Source of the DNA: Providencia stuartii
GTDB taxonomy: Bacteria; Pseudomonadota; Gammaproteobacteria; Enterobacterales; Enterobacteriaceae
Direction of reading: 5' to 3'
DNA length: 64,000 nucleotides
Assembly (NCBI GenBank): GCA_900455155.1
Contig: UGUC01000004.1
Location: 434,001 to 498,000 of the forward strand
The notes under the pieces were generated by a model. It ran no database searches. It saw only the letters and a list, made by a program, of their open reading frames with translations, and had not been told where the DNA came from. The position numbers and the translations under genes are program-made. This document shows, one piece after another, positions 1-10,500 of the stretch; within the stretch, counting starts at the first letter, position 1; each line of letters opens with the position of its first letter.

Positions 1-155
1 TCAATTTCAGATTCGAGCCAGGCTACGCTGGCAGGGCCAACCTTTATTATTGAACGAGGAAAAGAGCCCCCTTTCATATACAGATAGATTTGCGAGCGTT
101 TCAGACCGGTTTTTTCTTCGACCTGTTTCAGGCGTAATAACTGATGTGATGTCAT
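1..155 (-). CDS. alpA: AlpA-family transcriptional regulator (partial, runs off left edge)
   Basis: A short helix-turn-helix regulator of the AlpA/Phage_AlpA type, a family that controls excision or integrase genes in P4-like islands. The minus strand from the ATG at 153-155 reads open to the first base, giving about 51 residues. They include LLRLKQVEEKTGLKRSQIY (the HTH), then YMKGGSFPRSIIKVG and a WLESEI tail; the family is normally 65-75 aa, so only the last codons are missing. A TGGAG ribosome-binding site lies 7 nt upstream of the ATG. It sits just downstream of a decayed gene on the same strand. Sure of family; its target is not visible here. Confidence 0.85.
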   Translation of the reverse strand, partial: MTSHQLLRLKQVEEKTGLKRSQIYLYMKGGSFPRSIIKVGPASVAWLESEI

Positions 156-286
156 GATTTTCTCCAGTGTAGAGTGGGGTTGGAGAAGATAAAAAAGCAT
201 AAGCGAAGGTGAAGAAGAAAGCACGTAAGCCCGTATTAAGAGTTTTTGAGTTCTTAATACGTATTTCAGTATAATGGTGAGTTAAA

Positions 287-1212
287 TCAATAAGGCACTG
301 AAGTGGGAGAACCGCGTTCAAGTGCTGTTTTCAGTGTATCGCCGCTGAATTTGTCAGTAATACCTTCGGTAGATGCCCATTGTTCGAAAATGGATAAAAG
401 CTTGTAAGGTTTTCCTAGTAATGGACTGATGACTTCATTATGTTTACATGAAAGCCAGAAAAGACGAGACAAAGGGCTGGATATGCGTGTCGATGTTGGA
501 GTGTGTTTAATATTTACATAGGCATTCATCAGCTTTTGTAGTTCAGTCAGGCGAATTACAAAACAGGAATCTTGTGGTAATTTATAAATAGGGAAATATT
601 CTTTGTCACTGGATTTATGAGTTTCATTCGATTAATGTTGTTATAAATCTCAGATTTTAGTTCTTCAGGTAATTACATTAGTTGTTGGCTAATTCGTTCT
701 TTTCATGTTATTTTCTCAAACGCTTGAAATAGAGTTCTTGATAATAAAACTGAAATGCCATAATTAATACATTGATTGCCTGTGATTGGTGGTGATATAT
801 TGATTGAGTGCGCCAGTAAGTGTTGAATTGTTACGAATTCATACCCGATCAGAGTGGTATCAATGACCCATTTTTTTAGAATGAATATATTTATCTTGAG
901 TGAGTGTGGTATAATTTATATGTTTAATGAAACAATGTGTATCAAGATAGCATAAACGATCTGTGAGAGAGTTTCCTATTTTTTTCAATTCAATTTAATT
1001 TTATTCTTAATTTTTGTGACTTTCCTTAATATAATTGTAGATTGAAAGTATATAGATAAATAAATGTTTCAAGATAGCGCATGGCGATAAACGTCGCTGT
1101 CGGTTAATTGTTTCTCTGTTTTTTTCTGGTTGGCTAGGTATACAGCTTCAGGTATGGTTAACCAATCGGATTTATTTTTAATAATAGTATTTTTTGTTTT
1201 ATTGTTAAACAT
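287..1212 (-). pseudogene. Decayed island protein next to alpA (uncharacterised family)
   Basis: The minus strand from an ATG at 1212 encodes SDWLTIPEAVYLANQ and TDSDVYRHALS, then a TGA (1069-1071), then in the same frame NIYLSIYFQSTIILRKV, a second TGA (985-987), and, after a frame change near 870, VIDTTLIGYEFVTIQHLLA and LFQAFEKIT. Further stops lie near 715 and 677, another frame change lies near 620, and the tail (SPLSRLFWLSCKHNEVISPL, FEQWASTEGITDKFSGDTLK) ends at TGA 287. The parts follow one another as one protein of about 300 aa. From memory this resembles uncharacterised proteins found beside alpA in enterobacterial islands; no function is assigned. Several in-frame substitution stops show real decay rather than only sequencing error. 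Confidence 0.6.
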
Positions 1213-1381
1213 AATTTTTCCTTATTTATATGAGTGCTAATATATTGATGGTTTTTTATAATTTATTCGTGTTTTGGTGTGAATATATGAATTGAATTGT
1301 CATATCTTTTATATGACCTATAGTCAGTCAAATAATACTTAAAACTAACTGTTAATATATAATTTCATTGTGGTCGTATAA

Positions 1382-2131
1382 CTATAATAAATGATGTGGC
1401 AGGTTGCTTTTTATATCACCCCATGTTAAGAATTTATAGTTAAATGGATGGTGATATGTGATTATGGATATTTTATAGCTATCTAATATTGATTTGGTAA
1501 TATATGAAAGATGAGCAGAGTAATGCTGTTCTATAAAATATAATTTATCAAATTGATCTCTCTTTATATAAAAATCTAAATTCTTAATGATTTCTTCTGA
1601 TAATCCAATGCCTCTTGATTTAATATAGGCTTCTTTTAATGTCCACATCTTATAGAAATTATGTTTTTTTTGAGTCTCGTCAAAATAAGATAGGTATTTT
1701 TTTTCTTTTTTTGAGAAATAATAATCTATAATGCTATTTATTTCTATATCACGGTTGAAATATTCAATATCAATACCAACGGATGATGTATTTGAAATAG
1801 CGAGAGCAACACAATTATTTGAATGTGATAAATTGAAGTAAATGCTTTCCTTTGATTCGTTTAAAATAAATGGTTTCCCGTACTCATTTTTTGAAAATCT
1901 TACATCTTCTGGTGAAATTTTTAAATAAAATGATAAAATATCGCGTAACATGACTCTTGATAGCAAAAAAATATTTCGTTGTTTTATAAAAGGGTAGTCG
2001 AATAACGATGAAATTTCATCGTTATTTAAGATGTGCATTCTGGATTTAGCTTTACTTAAACATGGTATCGTTTGTAGATTACCAATCCAGATATGCACCT
2101 CATTATCTATAAACAAGTTGCTATTACTCAT
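1382..2131 (-). CDS. nrpG: Sfp-type 4'-phosphopantetheinyl transferase NrpG
   Basis: Transfers the phosphopantetheine arm of CoA onto the carrier domains of NrpR and NrpS, which are inactive without it. The 249-aa protein shows the Sfp/EntD hallmarks: NLSHSNNCVALAIS, the magnesium-binding VGIDIEYF motif near residue 118, and MWTLKEAYIKSRGIGLSEE near 165. It is the last gene of the nrp operon, 12 bp after nrpB. It is very AT-rich, like the rest of the siderophore block. No strong terminator is obvious after its TAA. The siderophore context makes a role in carrier-protein activation secure; it could also serve other synthetases in the cell. Confidence 0.92.
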   Translation of the reverse strand: MSNSNLFIDNEVHIWIGNLQTIPCLSKAKSRMHILNNDEISSLFDYPFIKQRNIFLLSRVMLRDILSFYLKISPEDVRFSKNEYGKPFILNESKESIYFNLSHSNNCVALAISNTSSVGIDIEYFNRDIEINSIIDYYFSKKEKKYLSYFDETQKKHNFYKMWTLKEAYIKSRGIGLSEEIIKNLDFYIKRDQFDKLYFIEQHYSAHLSYITKSILDSYKISIITYHHPFNYKFLTWGDIKSNLPHHLL

Positions 2132-2143
2132 TGCATTTGGCTA

Positions 2144-3871
2144 TTAGCATAACGCTTTCTGTTGTAACCATAAATGTGCATATAAGCCATTTTTTGCAAG
2201 TAACTCAGCATGTTTTCCTTGTTCTGCTATTTTTCCATTTTCCATTACGATAATGTTATCGGCATTTTTAATGCTATTTAATCGATGGGCAATCATAATG
2301 ATTGTCTTATCTTTTGATAACAATGATAAAGCTTGTTGAATTAATACTTCTGATGAACAATCGATACTCGATGTTGCTTCGTCGATCAGTAAAATTGGTG
2401 CATTTTTTAATAAAGTTCTAGCAAGAGAAAGACGTTGACGTTCTCCACCTGAGAGTAACATACCACCGTAACCAATAGGAGTATCATAATTTTGTGGTTT
2501 TTGTATAATAAACTCATGTGCATTAGCTAATTTAGCTGCAGTTATTATTTCATCATCGTGAGCATCTGTTTTTCCCATTAAAATATTATCTTTAATTGTT
2601 CCTGAAAATAAAACGACATCTTGATAAACAGAAGATACATATGAACAGAGTTTATCGGAATTTATTTGGTTAATATTAATATCATCTAGCAATATTTCAC
2701 CTTGGTTAACATCCCATAGACGAGAAATAAGCTGTAGTAAAGTGCTTTTCCCTGAGCCACTAGGGCCAACAATAGCAGTAAAGCTTTTTTCAGGAAAACA
2801 GCAAGATATATTATCTAATGTTAATTGACTATTATAAGGATAAATAAAGCTTACATTGTTAAAATAGATATCTGTTCTTATTGGTAATTGAGTATATTTA
2901 GGCTCAGAAAGTGGAACCACTTTCATTACTTCTTCTATGCGTTGTAATGATTTTTGTGCATAATTTAACAACATACTGGATAATCCTAAATCAAAGAATT
3001 GTCGATAAATGGGGAGTGCTAATACAAGGAAAAAAACGAATTGAGAAGGAGAAAGTGAGCCACTAATTAAACGGCTTGTTCCTATTATCATTAATAAAAT
3101 AAAACCTGATTCAAGAATAAAACCATAAAGTGCAATCCAAGGGGCAGGCTTGGAATCTAGAACTATTTGGGTTTTATTTTGTGTTTCTAAGGCTGCTTTT
3201 AGTTTTTTCCATGCAGGACCAAGTCGCCCAAAACTACGAATAACCATAATTCCTTGGATATAATCGAGTAATTCGGATTGTACATTGGCATTAGCATCAG
3301 CTGCCTGTTGTGCAGCTTTTAACATTATTTTATGGCTTATGGATAATGCGAACAGAGCGATTGGAATAGAAAATAATATAATTAAAGTGAGTTGCCAATC
3401 TACCCATACTAAGAATAGTGAGAGAAAAACAGGCATCGCTAAAGTACTGATAAACATTCCTAAGAAATGTGACCAGATATTTTCAATGATCTCTAAATCA
3501 GCAGTAAGCCGTGATGCAAGATCACCACTGCGTTGAGAAGAAAACCAGCCAATCGGGATTTTTCGTAAATGATCGGCTATTCTTAGACGGGCTTGTCCCA
3601 TCATTTTATAAGCACCAATAAAAATCATTGGCATACTATAAGTACCAATGACAATACGCAGAACAATAGATAAGAGTATTGATAAAAAGTAATAAAATAA
3701 CTGAGCTAGTGTGATTTTATTGGCAAAAAGATCAATTAATAAAAAATAGAGTAGAATATATGGAATAGTAGCAAAAAGACCTTCAACTACGGCAAGGCAT
3801 AGACCCACCATTAAATCTTTATCTTTTTTATTAGAAAGCAAATAACCTGATTTAATTAATTCTTTAATCAT
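2144..3871 (-). CDS. nrpB: ABC half-transporter NrpB (YbtQ-like siderophore importer)
   Basis: Fused membrane and ATPase half-transporter of the YbtP/YbtQ (IrtA/IrtB) group. These exporter-fold proteins act in the inner membrane but import ferric yersiniabactin. It has 575 aa: six membrane segments in residues 20-300, then Walker A VGPSGSGKSTLLQL, signature LSGGERQRLSLARTL and Walker B ILLIDEATSSID. The start overlaps the end of nrpA by 8 nt, pointing to coupled translation and a heterodimer with NrpA. The reading frame is intact. The import direction is inferred from the YbtPQ relatives and from the neighbouring receptor, not from the sequence itself. Confidence 0.88.
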   Translation of the reverse strand: MIKELIKSGYLLSNKKDKDLMVGLCLAVVEGLFATIPYILLYFLLIDLFANKITLAQLFYYFLSILLSIVLRIVIGTYSMPMIFIGAYKMMGQARLRIADHLRKIPIGWFSSQRSGDLASRLTADLEIIENIWSHFLGMFISTLAMPVFLSLFLVWVDWQLTLIILFSIPIALFALSISHKIMLKAAQQAADANANVQSELLDYIQGIMVIRSFGRLGPAWKKLKAALETQNKTQIVLDSKPAPWIALYGFILESGFILLMIIGTSRLISGSLSPSQFVFFLVLALPIYRQFFDLGLSSMLLNYAQKSLQRIEEVMKVVPLSEPKYTQLPIRTDIYFNNVSFIYPYNSQLTLDNISCCFPEKSFTAIVGPSGSGKSTLLQLISRLWDVNQGEILLDDININQINSDKLCSYVSSVYQDVVLFSGTIKDNILMGKTDAHDDEIITAAKLANAHEFIIQKPQNYDTPIGYGGMLLSGGERQRLSLARTLLKNAPILLIDEATSSIDCSSEVLIQQALSLLSKDKTIIMIAHRLNSIKNADNIIVMENGKIAEQGKHAELLAKNGLYAHLWLQQKALC

Positions 3872-5633
3872 TATTATTCTCCTGGATTAATTGCCAATGA
3901 ATAGTGTGACTATAATCATTCCATAATTTTTGATAGGTTGGGCATTGGTTTAATAAATGGGTGTGTGTACCTGTATCAATAATCTTTCCATTATCAAGCA
4001 CAATAATTTTATCTGCGTTAATAATAGTATGTAGGTTATGAGTGATCATAATAACAGTCCGATTCTGGCATAGACTCTTTAATGCGCGATAGATCAAAAT
4101 TTCATTTTCAGCATCAACATTGGCAGTAATTTCATCGAGAAGTAGGATTGGAGAGTTTTTTTAATAGTGCTCTTGCAATTGATAATCGCTGTTTCTCTCC
4201 ACCTGAAAGTTTATTTCCTTGTTCACCAATTAATGTATTATATCCTGCTGGGAGTTTTTCAATAACATGATGAATATTGGCTGCTTTAGTTGCTTTGATA
4301 ATATCCTCAAATAAGGCATTAGGATTTGCTATGAGTAAATTTTCTAAAATAGTTCCATGAAATAGATATACATCTTGAAAAACAACACTTATTTGAGAAA
4401 GTAAATCAATTTCTGGCCAGTAGTTGATATCATATTGACCTATTTTTATTTGGCCAGAAGTACAATCATAAAAACGGGGAATTAGTTTTAATAATGAGGA
4501 TTTTCCTGCACCACTGTGGCCTACAATTGCAGTTGTTGTACCCGCTTGGGCATTAAAACTAATTTTCTCTAATATCGGTTTATCACCATGATCCAAACAG
4601 ACATCTTTAAAAGTAATATCGCTATTTTTAGGGAGAGTAAAATGTTTATCATGTTGTTTATGCTCTGAAAGTTCAAGGATCATACTGATATGTTTTAAGG
4701 TTTGTTTTCGTTGAGCTTGTTCTCCTAGCACAAATGTTAGTCGTAATAACGGCGCAAGTACGAGGGGGGGATGTCATTAAAAATAAAATATAAGTAGATA
4801 AATCAATATTTTGATTTAAATACATCCACCCACCTACTGGTGCTATAATAACGAGATTCGCTGTTAATATCCCACTAAATACCATCCAAGAGCCTGTACT
4901 AGCTTTGACATTATTTTTTATCCATTTAACAGAGGAATTGATAGATTGAGATAATTTACCAAAAGTATGGGAGGTTAAGTTAAACGCTTTTATTTCTCGT
5001 ATTCCTTTAATATATTCTCCTATTTCATTAGCAATTTTTTTCTGAATATTCATCCACTCATTGGTTTGTTTATTGGCTCGACGCAACATGAGAAGTTGAG
5101 CCATAAAAGCAATGGGTAATGGGGTTAGAGATAATAAGGCAAGAGGCCAATTTACATAAAAAAGTAATATAATAGCGATAAAGGGAGTCACTATGGCTGA
5201 GACGAGATCAGGTAGCATATGTGCGAAAAAACCTTCTAAGCTTTTTATATCATCATTGATAATACGTCGCAGATTTCCACTGCCATATTGAGCAAAAAAT
5301 GATAATGGTACTTTACTGATTTTTTTAGCTATTGCGAGTTGTAATTGATGCTGAATATAAAAAGCACCCCGATGTGCGGCAATATGACTTATTGCCATTA
5401 ATCCCCAACGTAAAATTAAAATAATCACAGTGATATAAACTAGATTATTTATTTGTTGAATATTAGGTGATGTTGAAAAAACAAATCTGGCTGATTTTAT
5501 AGATGATCCATAATGGTGCTAAACTTAGCATTGTTGAGATTATTGCCATAATAATGCCACTAATCAGAGGGAGTGGGGCTAATTTTATTAAAATACGAAA
5601 GTTAAGTGGCAAAGTATCTATTGTTTTATTCAT
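3864..5633 (-). CDS. nrpA: ABC half-transporter NrpA (YbtP-like), frame interrupted three times
   Basis: Partner half-transporter of NrpB for ferric-siderophore uptake across the inner membrane. From the ATG at 5633 the reconstructed protein is about 588 aa: membrane domain first, then Walker A VGHSGAGKSSLLKLIP, signature LSGGEKQRLSIARALL and Walker B ILLLDEITANVD. The frame breaks near 5489-5495, in a G7 run at 4764-4770 and in a run of seven T at 4156-4162. Removing one base at each restores one continuous ABC protein with every motif in place. Starts 18 bp after nrpT and overlaps nrpB. Either three one-base overcalls or a recently broken gene; I favour the former because the same error type recurs across the window. 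Confidence 0.8.
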
Positions 5634-5651
5634 ATATATTACCTAATCAAT

Positions 5652-6426
5652 TTAATCATTGATAAATTGGTGATAAAAATCAATAATAAAACGACAAAAA
5701 GTATTTGGGCGTGTAATTGGATAAAAGTGATCTCCAGCGATGCAATTAATAGTGCAATGCTTATCTATCCAATCTTGCCATGCTTCAACTTCGTTTTTAT
5801 CAGCTTCACTATCATGACTACCATACATTAATAAAACAGGGGTATGAAAAAGCCGTTTAGTGCTTTTTTGAAAAAAATAACGCTCGGTAGCAAGGAAATC
5901 AGCACGTAATAATGGCATAAACTGTTTTAACAACTGTGGCTGCTTGATTAATTCAGCATCACATCCACCAATGGCAATTAATTGTTGAATAAAGTCATCA
6001 TCATTTAAATCACTCAGTAATCTCCTTGCTTGAATATGAGGAGCTTGGCAGCCTGATAATATTAGTCCAGATAATTCCCAGCCATTTTTTTTCTAATTGA
6101 ATAGCAGTTTCAAAGGCAACTTGGGCCCCCATACTGTGACCGCAAAGTAATAATGAATTATGCCGTGGTGGATAAAATTTCTTTATTATTGTTATTAATT
6201 CATTGGCTAATAACCCAATATCATTAAAGGCTGGTTCTTTAAATCTGCAACCATGGCCAGAGTAATTAACTAATTGACAATTTAACCCTGAAATATCGGT
6301 AGATCTCCACGAGTTAAATGCACTATTACTGGCACCAGCAAATGGGCAAACCAATAGGTTAGCATTGTCTTTATTTACATTTTGCTCATTTAAAGGAGTA
6401 ATATATTTGGGAGATTGTTTTATCAT
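5652..6426 (-). CDS. nrpT: Type II thioesterase NrpT (YbtT-like), one frame break
   Basis: Alpha/beta-hydrolase editing thioesterase that clears stalled or misprimed intermediates from NRPS/PKS carrier domains, like YbtT and GrsT. The reconstructed protein is about 257 aa with LLVCPFAGASNSAFNSW near residue 24, the nucleophile motif LLCGHSMGAQVAFE near 93, and PVLLMYGSHDSEAD with the acid residue plus a late GDHFY histidine. The frame breaks in a run of eight T at 6085-6092; seven would join QLEKNGWELSGLILSGCQAP in one frame. Its ATG overlaps the nrpU stop by one base, so the two are probably translated together. Function is by family and context. Confidence 0.85.
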
Positions 6427-7514
6427 TATTTTCTCCGTCCACTACTTTTGGTGAAGTTCATTCGCTTAAATGGCGCAATTGTGCCATCAATGGCTTTACC
6501 TGCTGTTTGCAATGTTTTTATCCATAATTGAGATAAAGCTAATTGGTAATGGGGTTGTAAAATCATTGGTTTTTTATCATTAGGTAATTGCCAGCATTTA
6601 TCTATCTCTGCCAGTAAGTAATTAATAGCTTCTGGTGCTTCACATTCCATCACATCCTGCCAACTATTTGGTGGAGTATGAAATGAATGAAACAGTGGTT
6701 CATCAAGCTCCATCGTGGCAGGAGATTGATACATGGCTTTTTTACTATCTTGGTGATGATGAATATAAAGCGCATTATTCCATTCTACTGGCCCATAACT
6801 TCCAGCGAGAGTTAAATAACCAGCTGGCCAGCCTAATATCATATGATGCATCACGAGGCTATGCTGATCAGGATCGTTAGATGACAAATGTTTTTGTAGG
6901 CATAAAAGCAAATCACCAGTAGGGTTGGATAGTCGTAGAAATTGTAGCGGGGTATTATCTTTTTCTAATGTGACTGTAATATCATTAGGGTGTAATTTCA
7001 TTGCTTGGCAATATATATCTAAGGCGGAATAAATTAATTGCCTGCTTGTGATAATTTGTCCCCACACTGGTCGTTGTTGTATTTGCTGATATATCTTCTG
7101 TGTGTTTTCTATCCATAAACGTCCTGCTTTATTATGTGGATAGAGGCTGTTAACGATATAGTGGCAATGCATTTTTTCTGCTAATGATTGTAGTCTGGTA
7201 ATTTCATCAGGATGTACAGGATGTTCCTGTACAACCGAGATCCCCCGTTGTAAAAATGCTTGCGCAAGTTGGCTACCTTCGCCACCAACAATGGCTGATC
7301 GCACAACAATACAAGCTAGATCTATTTTTTCAGGTAGTTGATCAAATCGAGTAAAAAGTGGAATACCGAATGCTTTAGATAATTCTCGAGAACGAGTGCT
7401 ACCTTTGGAAAAAAGGCCAATAAGATGCCATTTGTCTTGAGGTTGTATAAATGCATTGAGATAAACCTCTCCAAATTTACTGCCTACAATCACCACTTTT
7501 TTTGCCGGTTTCAT
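6426..7514 (-). CDS. nrpU: Thiazolinyl imide reductase NrpU (YbtU/Irp3-like)
   Basis: NADPH-dependent Gfo/Idh/MocA-fold reductase that reduces a thiazoline ring of the enzyme-bound intermediate to thiazolidine, as YbtU does in yersiniabactin synthesis. The 362-aa protein starts with a Rossmann segment KKVVIVGSKFGEVYLNAF and carries GGEGSQLAQAFLQRGI and the characteristic VQEHPVHPDEI segment near 115. Its ATG lies inside TAATG shared with the nrpS stop, so translation is coupled to the megasynthase whose product it edits. Frame intact. The ring that is reduced is inferred from the yersiniabactin pathway. Confidence 0.88.
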   Translation of the reverse strand: MKPAKKVVIVGSKFGEVYLNAFIQPQDKWHLIGLFSKGSTRSRELSKAFGIPLFTRFDQLPEKIDLACIVVRSAIVGGEGSQLAQAFLQRGISVVQEHPVHPDEITRLQSLAEKMHCHYIVNSLYPHNKAGRLWIENTQKIYQQIQQRPVWGQIITSRQLIYSALDIYCQAMKLHPNDITVTLEKDNTPLQFLRLSNPTGDLLLCLQKHLSSNDPDQHSLVMHHMILGWPAGYLTLAGSYGPVEWNNALYIHHHQDSKKAMYQSPATMELDEPLFHSFHTPPNSWQDVMECEAPEAINYLLAEIDKCWQLPNDKKPMILQPHYQLALSQLWIKTLQTAGKAIDGTIAPFKRMNFTKSSGRRK

Positions 7515-10500
7515 TAATTACCTCCTTCGGATGGATATCCGTTATTAGAAAGTTTTTGTTGCACCCACTGATCAATGATTTCGGCCAGATGTGTGCTGGT
7601 AGCGCGATCTTGCAGTATTGACCAGTGCTCCCCTGAAAAATAGTGATGTTGGGTATGTGGCGGTAATCGTTGGTACCACTCTTTTTCAGGTGATGTCCAT
7701 TCTGTTGGGTGGTTGGTGGCTTCCAGCCATAAACAGGCGATATCATCAGATAATGGTAGGTCACTTTCAGGTAGGAATGACATAAGTCTTTTAGTGCATG
7801 CAAGCTGCTTATTTTCATCTGATGAACTATCTGAGTCATCATGACAAAATTTAATAAAATCATGTCGATAGACGGGATCTATTAATACTAATAATACGGA
7901 ATGATTTTGTTGCGAGAGTTGTTCTGCAAGGTAACTGGCAATAAAAGCACCATATGACCAACCAATAAGAATATAAGGGCCAGTCTGTTGTGCTGTTTTT
8001 ATGCTAGATAAATGTAATGATAACAATGTATCCAAATCAGTTAGTTTTGAAGCATCTGTAACTGTTAATCCCCACACTGTATTATTTAACGACTCAGCAA
8101 GAGGTAGGTAAACACCGGGATCACCATCAGAAGCATGTACCATAAAGTAGTGGTAAGGTTTTGGAGCAGATACAGCGCTTAGAGGTATCAAAGAGGAGTA
8201 CTCTCGTTGAGATTGCTTTTCCTGCTCTAAATGAGCACAAAAATCGGCTAAGCATGGATAGGTAAAAATCTGTTGTAATGTTGCTGGATATCCCCGTTGA
8301 TGTAATTGGCTGATCATTTTGGTTGCAATCAAACTATCTCCTCCAGAACGGAAGAAATCATTTGTACTATTGACCTCACGACCTAATAACTCAGACCATA
8401 ATGCAATGATTTCATTAATCATATTGGTTGGTACATCAGGTATTGCAACAGGTTGTATCTGTTCATTTAGCTCTTGAGCGGATGATGTTGCTATGCCATT
8501 AAGGGTTGCTTCAATATTTTCACATTGGAACAACTCAAAAGAGTCGATATTCTGATCAAGAGAATGAGATAAATAATCACGTAATTTACCTAAATAAGGT
8601 TTTCCTCCACGAGTGGGAGAGGCTAAAAAGAGTGTTTGTCGCAAAGATGAGGAATCTGTTTGGGGCCATTGACCAATAGTTTCAAAACCAGTATTGATTA
8701 AAATATCATGCCAACTTTCACTATCAAGCATCGCTTTATTCGTCAATATACGCTTATCTTGATATGCACTTAATCCCTCAATAAAGCCAACAGTCGCCAT
8801 TTGCATAGCACTTTGACACTCGGTTGCTTCGATAAATAATAAATAGCCTTGAGGTTTTAACAGGCTTCTAATCCGTTTTAGTGCGTGGCCGATATGTGAT
8901 GCATCATGTAATACATTAGATGCAATGATCAGATCATAGCCATTATCTGGATGATGAGAAAATTGTATTGGTGCATTAATATCAAAGAGTTGATAGCGCA
9001 TTTCTCCTACAGCAGTGAATTTTTTTCGCGCTTTATCAAGGAAGTAATGTGATATATCAGTAAAGGTGTATGAGTAATGCGTATTCTTAAGTACTGCGAC
9101 TATACCTTGAGTGGTAGCTCCTGTACCTGCCCCTATTTCTAAAATATTGAGTGAAGATGTTGCACCAACCATTGCACTAACAATATCTTTTGCACATTGA
9201 TTTAAATAATTTAGTGCAGGGTGTTTGGCGTATAGTGCTGTGGTAATTTCATCTGAATTAAAAAGTAGTGAAAGAGGAGAAACCTTACCACTAAAGAGTA
9301 ATTCATGTTGGGTTAGTGATTGTTCAAGGTAATCCCAAAGTACATATTCCCAATCATTAACAGGTTGTTGAAATACTGGGGCAGATAAACATAAGTTAAT
9401 AAACTGTGTTGTGGCATAAAACTGATCACCCTCTTTGGTTAATAAGTGATGCAGGCATAATAAATCTAGCCACTGACTAAGTAGCCTCTCATACTGAGGC
9501 TTTGCTTTTAAACGAGCCACTATTTCAGCTAGGGTGATTGGTGTGTTTAGCTCGGTAAAAAGAGCATTTCGATACAGTGTGTGACATATGCCATACCGTG
9601 CTCGTTCCTCAAATCGTTGCCAACTCTTTTCAATAATGTCACTGAGTGAAGCTGATGGCGAAAGTAAATTAGGTAACCAATTGGGCTGTTTAATAACGGA
9701 TAGTGGAATATCAGAAGAGGCTTCAAACAGTAATTGTAGAGGAGGCTCTACTTTCGTATCGTCTTTTACCATTACCATAGCATGAGCACGTTTGATTTGC
9801 GGATGATTTTCCAATGTTTGCTCGAGTTGTTGATAGCGTGATTGGAGGTGATTATCTATTGCTAAATGTTGATATGAAGGAAGTTGCGCAATAATCTTAT
9901 CAACTGATTGATTATTATCTTCATCTTGGCATAATTGAGTGATCAAGCTTTGATAATCAGAGAACATCATTGTTAATAAACCGTCAGCAAAGATGTCATC
10001 CATGCAGAACCAATTTAATGTTAGCCCCTCTTTTCCTTCCATTACTTGGTGATCTAACCAAACTTGAGGTGTTTGCGCGAAGCTATATACGGGTTGGCCG
10101 AAAAGCTGATTTAATGCTTCATCAATATTGTCACCATCTAGTGTCATACCTAACATGCTAGTAAATACAATAGGTAACAGAGATTGGCTACTATCCCCTT
10201 TATAGCGTCCCCATTCACGTAAAATCTCTACACCATTTACTTGGGACTTACTTAAATGTTGCCAAAGTCTGCGCTGTATTTTTGCCATTGACTCATTTAA
10301 TGTACAGTCGTTATCTAGATAAATATCTATAGGGAGTACAGAGGTAAAATCACCAATAAGTTGTGTAACATCTGGGTGCCATGGTTGACGATTAAAGAAA
10401 GTTAAGTTTAGTGTAAAGGCTGGGTATTTTGTCCAGCGACCTAAAACTAAAGCAAAAAGTGTTAAAAGCCCTGCTGATGGTGTAATACCATGCTTTTTCC

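Noticed and set aside
7..321. Open frame of 104 codons on the minus strand overlapping alpA
   Set aside because: It reads the AlpA coding sequence in another frame; the AlpA frame carries a clear HTH and ribosome-binding site.
3864..5428. Three separate ABC transporter genes
   Set aside because: The pieces are consecutive parts of one half-transporter; single-base corrections at 4156-4162 and 4764-4770 join them with all motifs in order.
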